Shown piece after piece: positions 53,340 through 62,401 of a stretch of DNA of 64,000 bases. Every line of letters begins with the position of its first letter. Positions within the stretch are counted from its first letter, which is position 1. The position numbers were made by a program, and so were the translations under genes. The notes beneath the pieces were generated by a model, which ran no database searches, was not told the DNA's origin, and saw only the letters and a program-made list of their open reading frames with translations. This DNA is from Desulfobulbaceae bacterium UBA2273 (GTDB taxonomy: Bacteria; Desulfobacterota; Desulfobulbia; Desulfobulbales; Desulfurivibrionaceae): NCBI GenBank assembly GCA_002347095.1, contig DDWZ01000016.1, forward strand, positions 140,442-204,441, given 5' to 3'.

Positions 53340-54224
53340 TTATTTCATCCGTGCTGGGTGAACTTGAGGTACGGCTTTGGGCGCGACCTGGGCCGGACCC
53401 TGCTGCTGCGGCTGGGCCTGCGACTGGGGCGGGGTTGGCGTCTTGCTCTGTTTTTCCGGATAGAGGCGCAGGCTTATCCTCCGGTTGCGGGGGTCAAAAG
53501 GGTTTTCCTTGATAATCGGTTCCGTGGCGGCATACCCGGAGACCCGACGCAGCCTGCTGGAAGGGATGCCGTTTTTTTCCACTTCGACCCTGGCGGCCGA
53601 GGCCCTGGCCGTGGAAAGCTCCCAGTTGCCGAACTCTCTATTCGCGTAGCTCACGGCATCGGTGTGGCCCTCGATTTCAACGCGGCTTGAGGTGCTCTTG
53701 ATGTTGTCGCAGAGTACTTTGAGGATTTTTTGGCCGCTTTCGGTCAGGGTCGTGCTGCCGAGAGGGAACATGGGGTTTCCTTCCTTGTCCATGATATCCA
53801 CCTTGACCCCGCCTTCAACAACCTCGATGCGTACCTGATCCTTAAGGTCGGCGAGTCGCTGCTCGATCTCCTGCTGCAGTTTGTTTTTAAGCTGTTCCAA
53901 ACCTGCAGGGCTGGCTTCGCCTTCTGTTTCGCCGGACGCCGGGGTTTGCGCGATGGTGATCTGGGCGGCGGGCTGTGCTTGTTCCGTGGAGATCATCTGG
54001 GTGGTTCCGCCTGCGCCGCCCTCAGCAAAGATGCTGTACTCCTGGAAATATTTGGCGAGCTCTTCCTTTTGCGGCTTGGTGGTCATGTTGACCAGCCACA
54101 TGAGGAGGAAAAAAGCCATCATGCCCGTCATGAAATCGGCAAAGGCCACCTTCCAACTGCCGCCGTGGTGGCCGCCGCCCTGGACCTTCTTGACCTTCTT
54201 GATGATTATGCTTTTGTCTTCCAC
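53340..54224 (-). CDS. motB: Flagellar motor stator protein MotB
   Basis: Stator subunit that anchors the motor to peptidoglycan. The 294-residue protein has an N-terminal membrane helix with the ion-carrying aspartate D30 (KVAFADFMTGMMAFFLLMWLV), then an OmpA-like domain (EIEGHTDAV; NRRISLRLYPEK). The tail is rich in proline and glutamine. The start is GTG at 54224, inside the end of motA (19-bp overlap), with GGAGG upstream. Confidence 0.95.
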   Translation of the reverse strand: MEDKSIIIKKVKKVQGGGHHGGSWKVAFADFMTGMMAFFLLMWLVNMTTKPQKEELAKYFQEYSIFAEGGAGGTTQMISTEQAQPAAQITIAQTPASGETEGEASPAGLEQLKNKLQQEIEQRLADLKDQVRIEVVEGGVKVDIMDKEGNPMFPLGSTTLTESGQKILKVLCDNIKSTSSRVEIEGHTDAVSYANREFGNWELSTARASAARVEVEKNGIPSSRLRRVSGYAATEPIIKENPFDPRNRRISLRLYPEKQSKTPTPPQSQAQPQQQGPAQVAPKAVPQVHPARMK

Positions 54225-55072
54225 TTCTTGATGGCCTCCTCAACCTCGTTGAAGGAGGGGCGATCGTCTCCGGGGATGGCCCGTCTGCCAGCCTCAACGG
54301 CGAATTGGACCATGAAGCTGGTGGAATACGCGGCGAGCAGCGAGGTCTTGATCACCCGCAGATAGGTTTCGCGCTCATGGGCATGATGCTCCAGCTTGGT
54401 TCCCATGGGTCCGACGAATCCGTAACAGGCTAGCACGCCGAAGAAGGTGCCGACCAGGGCCGCGCCGATATGGTGGCCCAGAACCTCGGCGGATTCGTTG
54501 ATATATCCCATGGTGACAACAATGCCGAGAACCGCCGCAACGATACCCAGGCCGGGCAGGGCATCGCCGATCCGGGTGATGCTGTGGGCGGGCAGCATCC
54601 GTTCATGCTGGTTGGCCTCCAGGTCGATCTCCATGAGATTGTCCAGTTCGTAGGCCGGGTAATTGGCGCTGAGCATGGTGCGCACCGTATCACAGATGAA
54701 ATCGGCCGCTTCGCGGTCCTTCATGATGTTGGCGTATTTTTGAAAGAGCGGACTTTTTTCGTGGTCTTCGATGTCTGCCTCAATGGCGACCAGCCCCTCT
54801 TTCTTGATCTTGAAAAAGACGGCATTCATGAGCAGCAGCAGCTCCAGATAATGCGCCTTGTTCATGTGGGAATCGGAAAAGATGCCGCCGAGATGCCCGA
54901 TAATGACCTTTAACGCCTTGGCCGGCGAGGAAATGATCAGGCTGCCGATGGCGGCGCCGAAGATGATGACTACTTCGGCGGGTTGGAAAAGGACGTGGAA
55001 ATTTCCCTTTGCCATGGCGTAGCCGGCGATGACCGACCCTAAAACAACTGCTATGCCGATGATTGTGAGCAT
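54206..55072 (-). CDS. motA: Flagellar motor stator protein MotA
   Basis: Ion-channel subunit of the stator (288 residues) with four membrane helices: an N-terminal pair (about 1-55) and a second pair (LGIVAAVLGIVVTMGYIN; IGAALVGTFFGVLACYGFVGP). The large cytoplasmic loop between them contacts FliG. It overlaps motB and is followed upstream by a PilZ-like gene on the same strand. Confidence 0.96.
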   Translation of the reverse strand: MLTIIGIAVVLGSVIAGYAMAKGNFHVLFQPAEVVIIFGAAIGSLIISSPAKALKVIIGHLGGIFSDSHMNKAHYLELLLLMNAVFFKIKKEGLVAIEADIEDHEKSPLFQKYANIMKDREAADFICDTVRTMLSANYPAYELDNLMEIDLEANQHERMLPAHSITRIGDALPGLGIVAAVLGIVVTMGYINESAEVLGHHIGAALVGTFFGVLACYGFVGPMGTKLEHHAHERETYLRVIKTSLLAAYSTSFMVQFAVEAGRRAIPGDDRPSFNEVEEAIKKWKTKA

Positions 55073-55155
55073 TTTGTTTTTGGTTCCCTATGAAATGTCT
55101 ATGTCGTTATCTTTTTTACGGTTGGCGCGGGTTTTTTCCCGTGAAACCGGAAAGG

Positions 55156-55824
55156 TCAGGGTTCAAGCAAGCGTTGACTGATGCGTTGTTCTTTTTGTTT
55201 CTTGAGCGCATAGGTGGCAATGGCCTCCTGGATAGCCCCATTTGTCGTGGTAAACTGAATAGCCACCAGGCAGCCGTCCCCTCCGGGGAGGGGGGATGCC
55301 CGGGCAACCGACCCGCCGACCACGACCCAGCAGGGTTGATCCGTGGTCAGGAGCATGTGGACTTCAACAAGATCTCCAACCGCAAGCGGTTCATGGGAGG
55401 TAAGCTTGATCCCACTGGCACTCAGGCTTACCTCTTTAACCCGTGTTGCATTCTGTCGCCGGGTAATACGATGAAAATCAAGAAGGGAGTCGAGCTTGGT
55501 GTTGATCTGGAGGAGCAACTTGGTCATTGAGGGCTGGGAGTCTTTCTCTTCGTTCTGGCGCGGGAGTTTGTAGAAATCCAGGAGGACGCCCAGCTTGGCC
55601 TCGGCCTCGAGGATCATCAGGGTAAAGGATGGGTCGATTTCATGGGAAAGCAGCTTCATGCCGGCGCCGAGTCTTCCCGAATCGGAAAGCGCCACCGGAA
55701 TCATTCTGGCCACGGGCAGGACGCCGTCTGCGACTTTTCGTACCGATGTTGCCAGCAGATCGTCGATCCGGAAATTTTCCCGGCGATTCTGGTCGCTGGT
55801 GTTTGCAGGGCTGTCAGTTGGCAT
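55156..55824 (-). CDS. PilZ-like domain protein
   Basis: The 222-residue protein has an RxxxR-like motif near the N-terminus (NRRENFRIDD) and a degenerate second motif (VSLSASGIKL in place of D/NxSxxG) in its C-terminal half. This layout resembles YcgR-like c-di-GMP effectors, but the second motif lacks the usual Asp/Asn, so c-di-GMP binding is uncertain. It lies 83 bp upstream of motA on the same strand, which suggests control of motor function. Confidence 0.65.
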   Translation of the reverse strand: MPTDSPANTSDQNRRENFRIDDLLATSVRKVADGVLPVARMIPVALSDSGRLGAGMKLLSHEIDPSFTLMILEAEAKLGVLLDFYKLPRQNEEKDSQPSMTKLLLQINTKLDSLLDFHRITRRQNATRVKEVSLSASGIKLTSHEPLAVGDLVEVHMLLTTDQPCWVVVGGSVARASPLPGGDGCLVAIQFTTTNGAIQEAIATYALKKQKEQRISQRLLEP

Positions 55825-55940
55825 GCGTGTAAATCCCTTATGAAATACTGGATATCATACCCGGTTGCGGGGAATTTGGAATAATTTTTTGCGCGGAGAA
55901 TGCCGCTGCTCTGCCTGAGTGTCATGGCACAGCGAAGAGG

Positions 55941-57215
55941 CTAATGCACCGAGCAGGAGATGCAGGGGTCGTAGGCTCGCACTAGCATCTCGGCCAGCAG
56001 CTCGATCTCCCGGTCTTGCTTGCCGGTTTTGGCATACTGGCCGGCCAGCGCCTCGATGTCGTGCAGAATGTTGGCGTGGTTCTGGCTGGTGGGGATAACG
56101 CAATCCGCCTTGATCACCTTGCCCTCCTTGTCGAACTTATAATAATGGTAGAGGATGCCCCGGGGAACCTCCACCGCGCCGACCCCTTCCCCTTTTTTCG
56201 CTTTTACAGGTTGGCGCGCTTCCTGCCAGGGGCTGCCCAGCAGGGTGTCGATGAGTTGTACGGAATCGAGCACCACCTGCACGCACTCCACCAATTGGGC
56301 CACATTGCCCATATAGGGGTTGTGGTTCACCGGCACGAGGCCGAGGAATTTAGAGATCTCTCGGGCGGTGGGGTGAAGCTTGGTAAAATTGTTGTTCAGC
56401 CGGGCCAAGGCGCCCACGGCGAAGGAGGGCCGGGAGAGTTTGCTCAGCTTGGAGGTGAAGCCCTTTTGGCAGTATTCATTGGTCATGGCCCGGTACTGGT
56501 GTTCTTTTTTTACGACCCCATCGGTTGAGACAAGCCCGCCGCCGATAAAGGGATAGCCGGTGTCTCCCTTGAGGGAGACGAATTCCGTTTCCCGGCTGAA
56601 ATCCGGGATGGCAAAGGTTTTAAACAGCTCCGCCGAGGCGAGCAGGTCCGGCACCGAGGCCAGCAGCCGCTGGCGGATCTTTTCCAGCGCCCCTTTTTCC
56701 GGCAGCATGGTGAAGCCGCCCACCACGGTCCGGGTGGGGTGCAAGCGTCTGCCGCCGATGATGTCGCAGGCATCGTTGGCCAGCAGCTTGAGGCGCAGAG
56801 CGCGCTGCACCACCTCCGGGTGGGTTGTGGCCAGGGGCAGAACGCTGCCCGCGCCGAGGAAATCAGGGGCCGCAAGAAAGTACAGGTGCAGGATATGGCT
56901 CTGCAGGGTTTCCATGTGCTTGAGCAGGAGCCTCAGGTTCGCGGTCTGGGTCGAAGGGGTGATGCCAAAGGCGTTTTCCACCGCCCGGATGCTGGCCAGG
57001 GTGTGGCCGATGGAGCAGATCCCGCAGATTCGCCCGCAGACATAGGGAGCGTTTTCCCAGTGCTTGCCCACCAGCATGGCCTCAAAAAAGCGCGGCGTTT
57101 CCACCACCTCCCATTGCGCCTTCTTGACCACCCCGTTCTTGATGCTGATGTGGATGTTGCCGTGGCCTTCCACCCGGGTCAGGTGGTGGACATTGACCTC
57201 GCAGGAGAGCTTCAT
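55941..57215 (-). CDS. hydA: NiFe hydrogenase large (alpha) subunit, group 3b type
   Basis: Carries the NiFe active site. The 424-residue protein has the L1 motif RVEGHGN at about 14-20, the N-terminal nickel ligands C64/C67 in RICGICSIGH, and the C-terminal DPCISCSVH with C418/C421. Translation stops immediately after the last histidine, so the C-terminal peptide normally removed by a maturation protease is absent. ATG 57215 overlaps the small-subunit stop (ATGA); the longer open frame is an artefact. Gene order beta-gamma-delta-alpha matches Pyrococcus sulfhydrogenase hydBGDA. Confidence 0.94.
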   Translation of the reverse strand: MKLSCEVNVHHLTRVEGHGNIHISIKNGVVKKAQWEVVETPRFFEAMLVGKHWENAPYVCGRICGICSIGHTLASIRAVENAFGITPSTQTANLRLLLKHMETLQSHILHLYFLAAPDFLGAGSVLPLATTHPEVVQRALRLKLLANDACDIIGGRRLHPTRTVVGGFTMLPEKGALEKIRQRLLASVPDLLASAELFKTFAIPDFSRETEFVSLKGDTGYPFIGGGLVSTDGVVKKEHQYRAMTNEYCQKGFTSKLSKLSRPSFAVGALARLNNNFTKLHPTAREISKFLGLVPVNHNPYMGNVAQLVECVQVVLDSVQLIDTLLGSPWQEARQPVKAKKGEGVGAVEVPRGILYHYYKFDKEGKVIKADCVIPTSQNHANILHDIEALAGQYAKTGKQDREIELLAEMLVRAYDPCISCSVH

Positions 57216-58048
57216 GATTTTTTCCTTCCGGCCGTGGCCTTTTGAGTGACCGGTGATTTTTTGGCCTTGGGGCGGAGGGTGTCGGCGAAAGAGGCAAAGC
57301 CGCCGAAACATTCCAACCGGTCGAGGATGGTCTCGCGGGCAAAACCGTAGGTGCGCATGATTTCTTCCAGTTGTTTGAGGTTGGCCCCTTCCGCCGGGCC
57401 GCGACACCCCCAGCAGCCCCTGCGGTTGCTGGTGCACCAGGCGTCGCAGCCCGCCCGGGTGATCGGGCCGAGGCAGGGCTCGCCGAGCTCGAACAGGCAG
57501 ATGTTCTCGTTGGCCTTGCATTCCATGCATACCGGGTATTCCGGATGGCGTACCGTTTTGCCCAGCACCAGATCGGTGACGATTCTTTCGACCTCCTCCT
57601 TCTTGATGGGGCAGCCGAAGATTTCGAGATCCACCTGGACGAAATCCGCCAGGGGATGCACCTCCATGGTCTCAATGGGAAAATCGTCGTACACTTCTTT
57701 TTTGACCCACTCCAGATCGCGGAAACGGTTTTTCAGTTGGTTGACCCCGCCGAAGCAGGCGCAGGAACCAAGGGCGACCAGAATCTTGGCGTGCTTGCGG
57801 ATTGCGGTGAGCCGGGCGATCTCGTCCTTGCGGGTGACGCTGCCCTCGACAAAGGCGATGTCGTAGTTGTCCCCGCGTTCGCTCATGCCTTCGCGGAAAT
57901 TGACGATCTCCACCAGATTGAGAAAATCCAGCAGGGTGGCTTCGTTGTTCAAAAGTTGCAACTGGCATCCCTCGCAGGAGCTGAGTTCAAAGAAGCCGAC
58001 CTTTGGCCGGGCAAGGGGGACGCCGAGGTAGGAGAGTGGTTCGCTCAT
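57212..58048 (-). CDS. hydD: NiFe hydrogenase small (delta) subunit
   Basis: The 278-residue electron-transfer subunit has the proximal-cluster motifs (SSCEGCQLQ; LGSCACFGG) and a cysteine-rich C-terminal part (CMECKANENIC, CLGPITRAGCDAWC, GCWGC) for further Fe-S clusters. No Tat signal peptide is present, so the enzyme is cytoplasmic. The start lies close to the stop of the gamma-subunit gene. Confidence 0.94.
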   Translation of the reverse strand: MSEPLSYLGVPLARPKVGFFELSSCEGCQLQLLNNEATLLDFLNLVEIVNFREGMSERGDNYDIAFVEGSVTRKDEIARLTAIRKHAKILVALGSCACFGGVNQLKNRFRDLEWVKKEVYDDFPIETMEVHPLADFVQVDLEIFGCPIKKEEVERIVTDLVLGKTVRHPEYPVCMECKANENICLFELGEPCLGPITRAGCDAWCTSNRRGCWGCRGPAEGANLKQLEEIMRTYGFARETILDRLECFGGFASFADTLRPKAKKSPVTQKATAGRKKS

Positions 58049-58049
58049 C

Positions 58050-58952
58050 TCAGATCGCCTCCTTGAGGTTCATCACCGACCAGTAATCAAAGACCGGGCC
58101 GTCCAGGCAGGTGTAGGTCGAGCCGATGTTGCAGCGGCAGCATTTGCCCCGACCGCAGTGCATGCGGCGCTCCAGGGAGACAAACATCTTCTGCATGGGC
58201 AGCCCGGCCTCGGTGAGCATCTTGCAGACGAAATGGAACATCACCGGAGGTCCGCAGACGATGGCGTAGGTGTTCTCGCGCAGGCTGGTTGTCTGGCTGA
58301 TCCGCTCCTTGAGGAGTTCGGTGATCAGGCCGGTGCGCCCCTGCCAAGCCTTGTCCGCTTTGTCCACCGTGATGCCGAGGGTGATGTCGAATCGTTGCCA
58401 TTCCTCGTACTGGTAGGTGAAAAGCAGTTCCGCCGGACTCTTGGCGCCGTACATGATGTCCACCCGGCCGTATCTGCTCCGATTCTCCAGCACGGCCAGC
58501 AGGGGTGAGCGCAGGGGCACGATGCCCAACCCTCCGCCGATGAGCAGGATGTCCTGGCCCTGCATTTTCTCCAGGGGGAAATGGGTGCCGAACGGTCCGC
58601 TTATCCCCACCCTGGCGCCCCGTTCCACCTTGGCGAGAAAATTGGTGAGATTGCCCACCGCCCGGATGCAGAGCTCAAGGTCGCCGCGCCGCACCGGGGA
58701 AGAGGAGATGGAAAACGGCGCTTCGCCGATGCCCGGCAGCTCGAGCATGACGAACTGCCCAGGCTGAAAGGAGAAGCGGTTGCGCAGCTCGGGATCGATG
58801 ATCTGGATCTGGTAGAGCTTTTCCGTGGCGGTGAGCGGGTAGATGCTGGTGATCTCGGCGGGCAGGGTGTATTCGAAGCTGCCCGGGTCTTGCTTGCGGT
58901 GTGCGCCGGCGGTTCCGCCGAGAACGTCGATGAAGTGGAGTTTGTTTTGCAT
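58050..58952 (-). CDS. hydG: Hydrogenase gamma subunit (FAD/NAD(P)-binding reductase)
   Basis: The 300-residue ferredoxin-NADP reductase-like protein has the FAD motif (EAPFSISSSPVRRGDLELCI), a nucleotide-binding motif (LLIGGGLGIVPLRSPL) and a C-terminal 2Fe-2S motif (HCGRGKCCRCNIG, then YTC). It should pass electrons between NAD(P)H and the hydrogenase. The symbol follows the Pyrococcus sulfhydrogenase nomenclature and is not the FeFe-hydrogenase maturase HydG. Confidence 0.93.
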   Translation of the reverse strand: MQNKLHFIDVLGGTAGAHRKQDPGSFEYTLPAEITSIYPLTATEKLYQIQIIDPELRNRFSFQPGQFVMLELPGIGEAPFSISSSPVRRGDLELCIRAVGNLTNFLAKVERGARVGISGPFGTHFPLEKMQGQDILLIGGGLGIVPLRSPLLAVLENRSRYGRVDIMYGAKSPAELLFTYQYEEWQRFDITLGITVDKADKAWQGRTGLITELLKERISQTTSLRENTYAIVCGPPVMFHFVCKMLTEAGLPMQKMFVSLERRMHCGRGKCCRCNIGSTYTCLDGPVFDYWSVMNLKEAI

Positions 58953-58955
58953 GGC

Positions 58956-59993
58956 TTATTCCTTGCCCCGGACGCTGGCGATGACTTCGGGAGGGGTGAT
59001 GTCGGCAAGGCAGGCTGTGCCGCAGCGGCCGCAGCCTACGCAGAGGGACTCTTCAAAGGCCTCCACGAAACCGCGATGCTTGTGATAGTACCGGTATTTC
59101 AGCCGGCTGGCGCTTGTGGGCCGGAAGTTGTGGCCGCCGGCCACCTTGGCAAAATCGATGAGGTTGCAGGAGTGCAGGGATTTTGTCTTGCGGGCGTGCT
59201 GCAGGTCGAGATCAACCTGCTCTTCGACGCCATAGCAGTAACAGGTGGGGCAGACATTGGCGCAGGTGCCGCAGGAAAGACATTTTTCGCCCCAGGCATC
59301 CCAGGCCGCGGATTCAAATTCAAGGTCGAGGATCTTGGTGAGATCCGAGGTTTCCACCGTGGCGGTGTAGTGCTTGCTTTTCCCGTTGGTTGCCTGCTTG
59401 TAGAGGCCGAGGTCTTTGGCGCTCGGATCCTTGCAGGTGATCTGGCTCAGCAGGTCAAAGGCCGTGGCGGTAAGAATTTCGGCAAAATATTTGCCGCCCA
59501 GGTCGGTGAGAAACAGGTCGAAGCCGTGGATGGCGGAGTCGGTTCCCATGGAACGGCAGAAACATTGGGGTTCCGGCTTGCAGTCGATCCCGATGATGAA
59601 GAGGTTTTTTCGTTTGCCCATGTAGTATGGGTTTGGGTAGGTGCTTTGCGCCAGGACCAGGTCCAGCTTGTTCAGGGCATTGATGTCGCAGGCGTGCATG
59701 CCGAAGAAGACCAGGGGGCGGTAGACATTGAAATCCACATGCTTTTTCCAGTCGTTACGGTTTACGGCAAAGGTGGACAAGGTTTCCTGGTAGGGAAGGA
59801 CAAAGCGTTTGGGTGAATGTACCGTCTGGGTGTAGTCAAGGGCGAGTTCGGCAAAATCGTAGACCACATCGAAGTCGTACAGGGGCTTGCCGTTGCGGTC
59901 ATTGCCCTTGGTAACGGGGCCGACAATGATGTTGACGGCCAGCAGCTCATGAAGGCGGGCGAGCTCCTGCTTTTTGAAGACCTTGAAGATCAT
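58956..59993 (-). CDS. hydB: Hydrogenase beta subunit (two 4Fe-4S clusters)
   Basis: The 345-residue protein has two C-terminal 4Fe-4S motifs (CLSCGTCANVCP and CVGCGRCGTACL) and further conserved cysteines (CKPEPQCFC). It is the HydB/AsrA-like electron-transfer subunit of group 3b enzymes. First gene of the operon; GAGGAGGG precedes the ATG and a sigma-70 promoter lies upstream. Confidence 0.93.
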   Translation of the reverse strand: MIFKVFKKQELARLHELLAVNIIVGPVTKGNDRNGKPLYDFDVVYDFAELALDYTQTVHSPKRFVLPYQETLSTFAVNRNDWKKHVDFNVYRPLVFFGMHACDINALNKLDLVLAQSTYPNPYYMGKRKNLFIIGIDCKPEPQCFCRSMGTDSAIHGFDLFLTDLGGKYFAEILTATAFDLLSQITCKDPSAKDLGLYKQATNGKSKHYTATVETSDLTKILDLEFESAAWDAWGEKCLSCGTCANVCPTCYCYGVEEQVDLDLQHARKTKSLHSCNLIDFAKVAGGHNFRPTSASRLKYRYYHKHRGFVEAFEESLCVGCGRCGTACLADITPPEVIASVRGKE

Positions 59994-60056
59994 GACAGCC
60001 CTCCTCGGCAGAGTGGGAACGGCGTAATCGTTAAAGAGAGCGTCTCTTGGTTATGG

Positions 60057-60084
60057 GATATAACGATCGGCCCCCGGCTGTCAA
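60057..60084 (-). promoter_or_regulatory. Sigma-70 promoter of the hydrogenase operon
   Basis: On the minus strand, TTGACA (60084-60079), a 16-nt spacer and TATATC (60062-60057). The start expected near 60050 gives a leader of about 57 nt before hydB. Confidence 0.65.
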
Positions 60085-60104
60085 GCAATTGTCCGCTGGC
60101 GGAA

Positions 60105-60917
60105 CTATCTTGCGACGACGAAAGATTTGGGGAAGCCCGCGCCCGCCAAGGTTTGTTCCATCTGTTTTGCCGCGGTCAAGGTTGAGCCTGCCTTGACTTG
60201 AACGCGGTAGAAGATCTGATCGCCCCGTTCATGGCGAACGGTCTCGGTTTCCCTTCCCCCCCTGTTCATCTTGTCCTTCAACCGGTCGGCATTCTCCCGG
60301 ACGGTGAAGGCGCCGATTTGCACATAAAAATCACCCTTCTGGAAATCCTCGTGGGGCAGAAAACGGGCCGTAGTCTTGTTGTCTGCAAGTTGGATGGTTT
60401 CCGCCTCGCCCAAAGCGGTGATCCGGACCCTGCCGGTTCCGGCCTTGATGATGCCGAGATCCCTGGCCACATTGTAGGAAAGATCGATGATTCTGCTCCC
60501 CACGAAAGGGCCGCGGTCATTGATCCGTACCGTGGTGGAGCGGCCGGTGTCGAGGTTTTCCACCAGAAGCCTGGTGTTCATGGGCAAGGTCTTGTGGGCC
60601 GCGGTCCAATCGTACATATTGTAGGTCTCGCCGTTTGAGGTCTTGCGGCCATGGAAGGGATTGCCGTACCAGGAGGCAGTGCCGGTTTCCACATACCCTT
60701 CTGCCGAGGGCAGCGGGTAGTAGGTTTTGCCGTCAATCTGGTAGGGCCTTTGCGTGGCGGGGATGCGGCCCGCCTTGGCTGCGGGTTTGGGCCGGGGCGG
60801 TGTCGCCTGTGGCGGCGGGGTGCTTTTGAGCACGGTGGTGCAACCGGAAAAGGTTGCCCCGCATAAAAACAGGAGCGCGGGGAGGAAAATTGCTCGGATA
60901 TGTTTTTGGCGGATCAT
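60105..60917 (-). CDS. rlpA: RlpA family septal-ring lytic transglycosylase/SPOR lipoprotein
   Basis: The 270-residue lipoprotein has a signal peptide and lipobox with C26 (FSGC), a proline-rich linker, the double-psi beta-barrel (GTASWYGNPFHGRKTSNGE; RINDRGPFVGSRIIDLSYN) and a C-terminal SPOR domain (GDFYVQIGAFTVRENADRL). RlpA cleaves denuded glycan strands at division sites in Pseudomonas. ATG 60917 overlaps the cytochrome stop by 4 bp; the frame open to 61175 is spurious. Confidence 0.93.
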   Translation of the reverse strand: MIRQKHIRAIFLPALLFLCGATFSGCTTVLKSTPPPQATPPRPKPAAKAGRIPATQRPYQIDGKTYYPLPSAEGYVETGTASWYGNPFHGRKTSNGETYNMYDWTAAHKTLPMNTRLLVENLDTGRSTTVRINDRGPFVGSRIIDLSYNVARDLGIIKAGTGRVRITALGEAETIQLADNKTTARFLPHEDFQKGDFYVQIGAFTVRENADRLKDKMNRGGRETETVRHERGDQIFYRVQVKAGSTLTAAKQMEQTLAGAGFPKSFVVAR

Positions 60918-62401
60918 GGTTGTATCTCTGTGGGCAGGTTGGGTGTGAGCCGTTCGTTGAAAAATGCTCCGGCCTTGCCAACGGTGTGCGGGGTGTAGGG
61001 GAGATAGCGGTGTTGCCTGGGCTTCACGCTTACGTTGTCGAAAAGTACCTTTTTGTTTGCGTCCACCATGGAGAGGTGCAGGTCCAGGATGGGCCGGAAG
61101 ATATGGAGCATGCCGTCCGTCCCAATGCCGATCAGGGGGCTTTCCCAGCGACGCAGCTCGTAGCCCTTGAGCCACAGGCTTGGGCTTGACGTGCCGTTGA
61201 TCTTGTCCCGCAGGGAAGTCCCTTGGCCGGGGGGATTGTCCAGTTGTTCCTCCACCTCGCGACTGCCCTGTACACTGAGCCGTGACCAGGCGGGATGGTC
61301 GGGGTTATCGATGCGGAGCAGATGGGTCCCCTGGTCGTTAAAGGACCACTGGCTGTGGCACACGGTGCAATGGGCCTTTTTCCCATACTGTTTGTGGGCC
61401 GGATGGGCAAGTTGGGGCACCACGAGTTTTTTGCCGGTCAACCGGGTGGTCAGTACAAGGTGGTCCGCCTCAACCTGCAGGTTATCCAGGGGCAGGGGCA
61501 TCCCTTTGCGCCAGCCGTGACAGGCAAGACAGGTGATGGCCGGGGTTGCGCCTTTGGCCGTTCCGTGTCCGCCCATGAGTTGTGCCCCGGAGTGGCAATC
61601 GATGCAGGCCATGCCTTTCTGCTGGTGGATGTCCGGGGTCAGTTGATGGAATTCCACCCCGTAGGGCCGGGTTTCCGTGGTCTCGGTGCGGTAGGGGGTG
61701 CGGTACTCCTGGTTGAAGTCGTGCTCAAAGCGGCCATAATAATCAGCGCCCACGAAGTTGCCGTAATGGCAGTGCAGGCACTGGCTGTCCCCTGGCGATT
61801 TGCTGAAGGCATGGCTGGTCATTGTGCCGTTGGTGTAGGCGAGATGGCAGGCGGCGCAGCCCGTGCCGCGTACTGTTTCCGGGTAGCTGTCGCCGGAGTT
61901 ATATGCGTGGCAGCGCAGGCAGCGGCGGCGCAACAGGTCGTCGGCCAGATCGAGGGAGGACCCGATTGTTTCATGGGTAGGGATTTGCGTAAGCGAGGCA
62001 AGGGGGGCTTGGGCACCAAAGGCTGTCCTTACAGCGTTGACCTCGTTTTTTGCGGTGAAATGCAGCGAAGTAGCGGCCTCGGCCACCTGCCGGGCATGGC
62101 AGCCACCGCAGCCTTTCTGCATCTGGTCCGGATGGGCGGGCTGGCTGATGAGCCCGGCATGGGCCAGCTCCTGCGTTGCTCCTTTCGGGTTTCCACCGTG
62201 GCAGTCGGTGCAGGCGAGATTGTGGCTGGGGTCGAGACGGACCTCCGGGTGGCAGCTTTCGCAACCGGGCGGGCGGGCCGGAGTTTCTTGGACAACAGGC
62301 TTTTCCGGAGCCTTACTTTCCTTGCAACCGGAAAGAGCAAGAGCCAGCAGGCAGAGAAACAGCAGGATGACGCGGTTTTTTGTGGTGAGGCGGAAGGGCA
62401 T
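60914..62401 (-). CDS. Nonaheme cytochrome c lipoprotein
   Basis: The 495-residue exported protein has a lipobox at C26 (LSGC) and nine CxxCH heme motifs (CESCH, CTDCH, CGGCH, CLRCH, CAACH, CLHCH, CIDCH, CLACH, CTVCH), all within about the first 355 residues. A heme-free C-terminal part of about 140 residues follows (RGYELRRW-like KGYELRRWESPLIGIG). The domain order does not match a cytochrome family I can name, so its electron partner is unknown. It is translationally coupled to rlpA. Confidence 0.85.
   Translation of the reverse strand: MPFRLTTKNRVILLFLCLLALALSGCKESKAPEKPVVQETPARPPGCESCHPEVRLDPSHNLACTDCHGGNPKGATQELAHAGLISQPAHPDQMQKGCGGCHARQVAEAATSLHFTAKNEVNAVRTAFGAQAPLASLTQIPTHETIGSSLDLADDLLRRRCLRCHAYNSGDSYPETVRGTGCAACHLAYTNGTMTSHAFSKSPGDSQCLHCHYGNFVGADYYGRFEHDFNQEYRTPYRTETTETRPYGVEFHQLTPDIHQQKGMACIDCHSGAQLMGGHGTAKGATPAITCLACHGWRKGMPLPLDNLQVEADHLVLTTRLTGKKLVVPQLAHPAHKQYGKKAHCTVCHSQWSFNDQGTHLLRIDNPDHPAWSRLSVQGSREVEEQLDNPPGQGTSLRDKINGTSSPSLWLKGYELRRWESPLIGIGTDGMLHIFRPILDLHLSMVDANKKVLFDNVSVKPRQHRYLPYTPHTVGKAGAFFNERLTPNLPTEIQP

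Noticed and set aside
57216..57530. N-terminal extension of the hydrogenase large subunit
   Set aside because: It overlaps the small-subunit gene in another frame and has the composition of a shadow frame; family N-terminus and ATGA overlap support ATG 57215.
60918..61175. N-terminal extension of RlpA
   Set aside because: The extension overlaps the cytochrome gene; the signal peptide and lipobox begin at ATG 60917.
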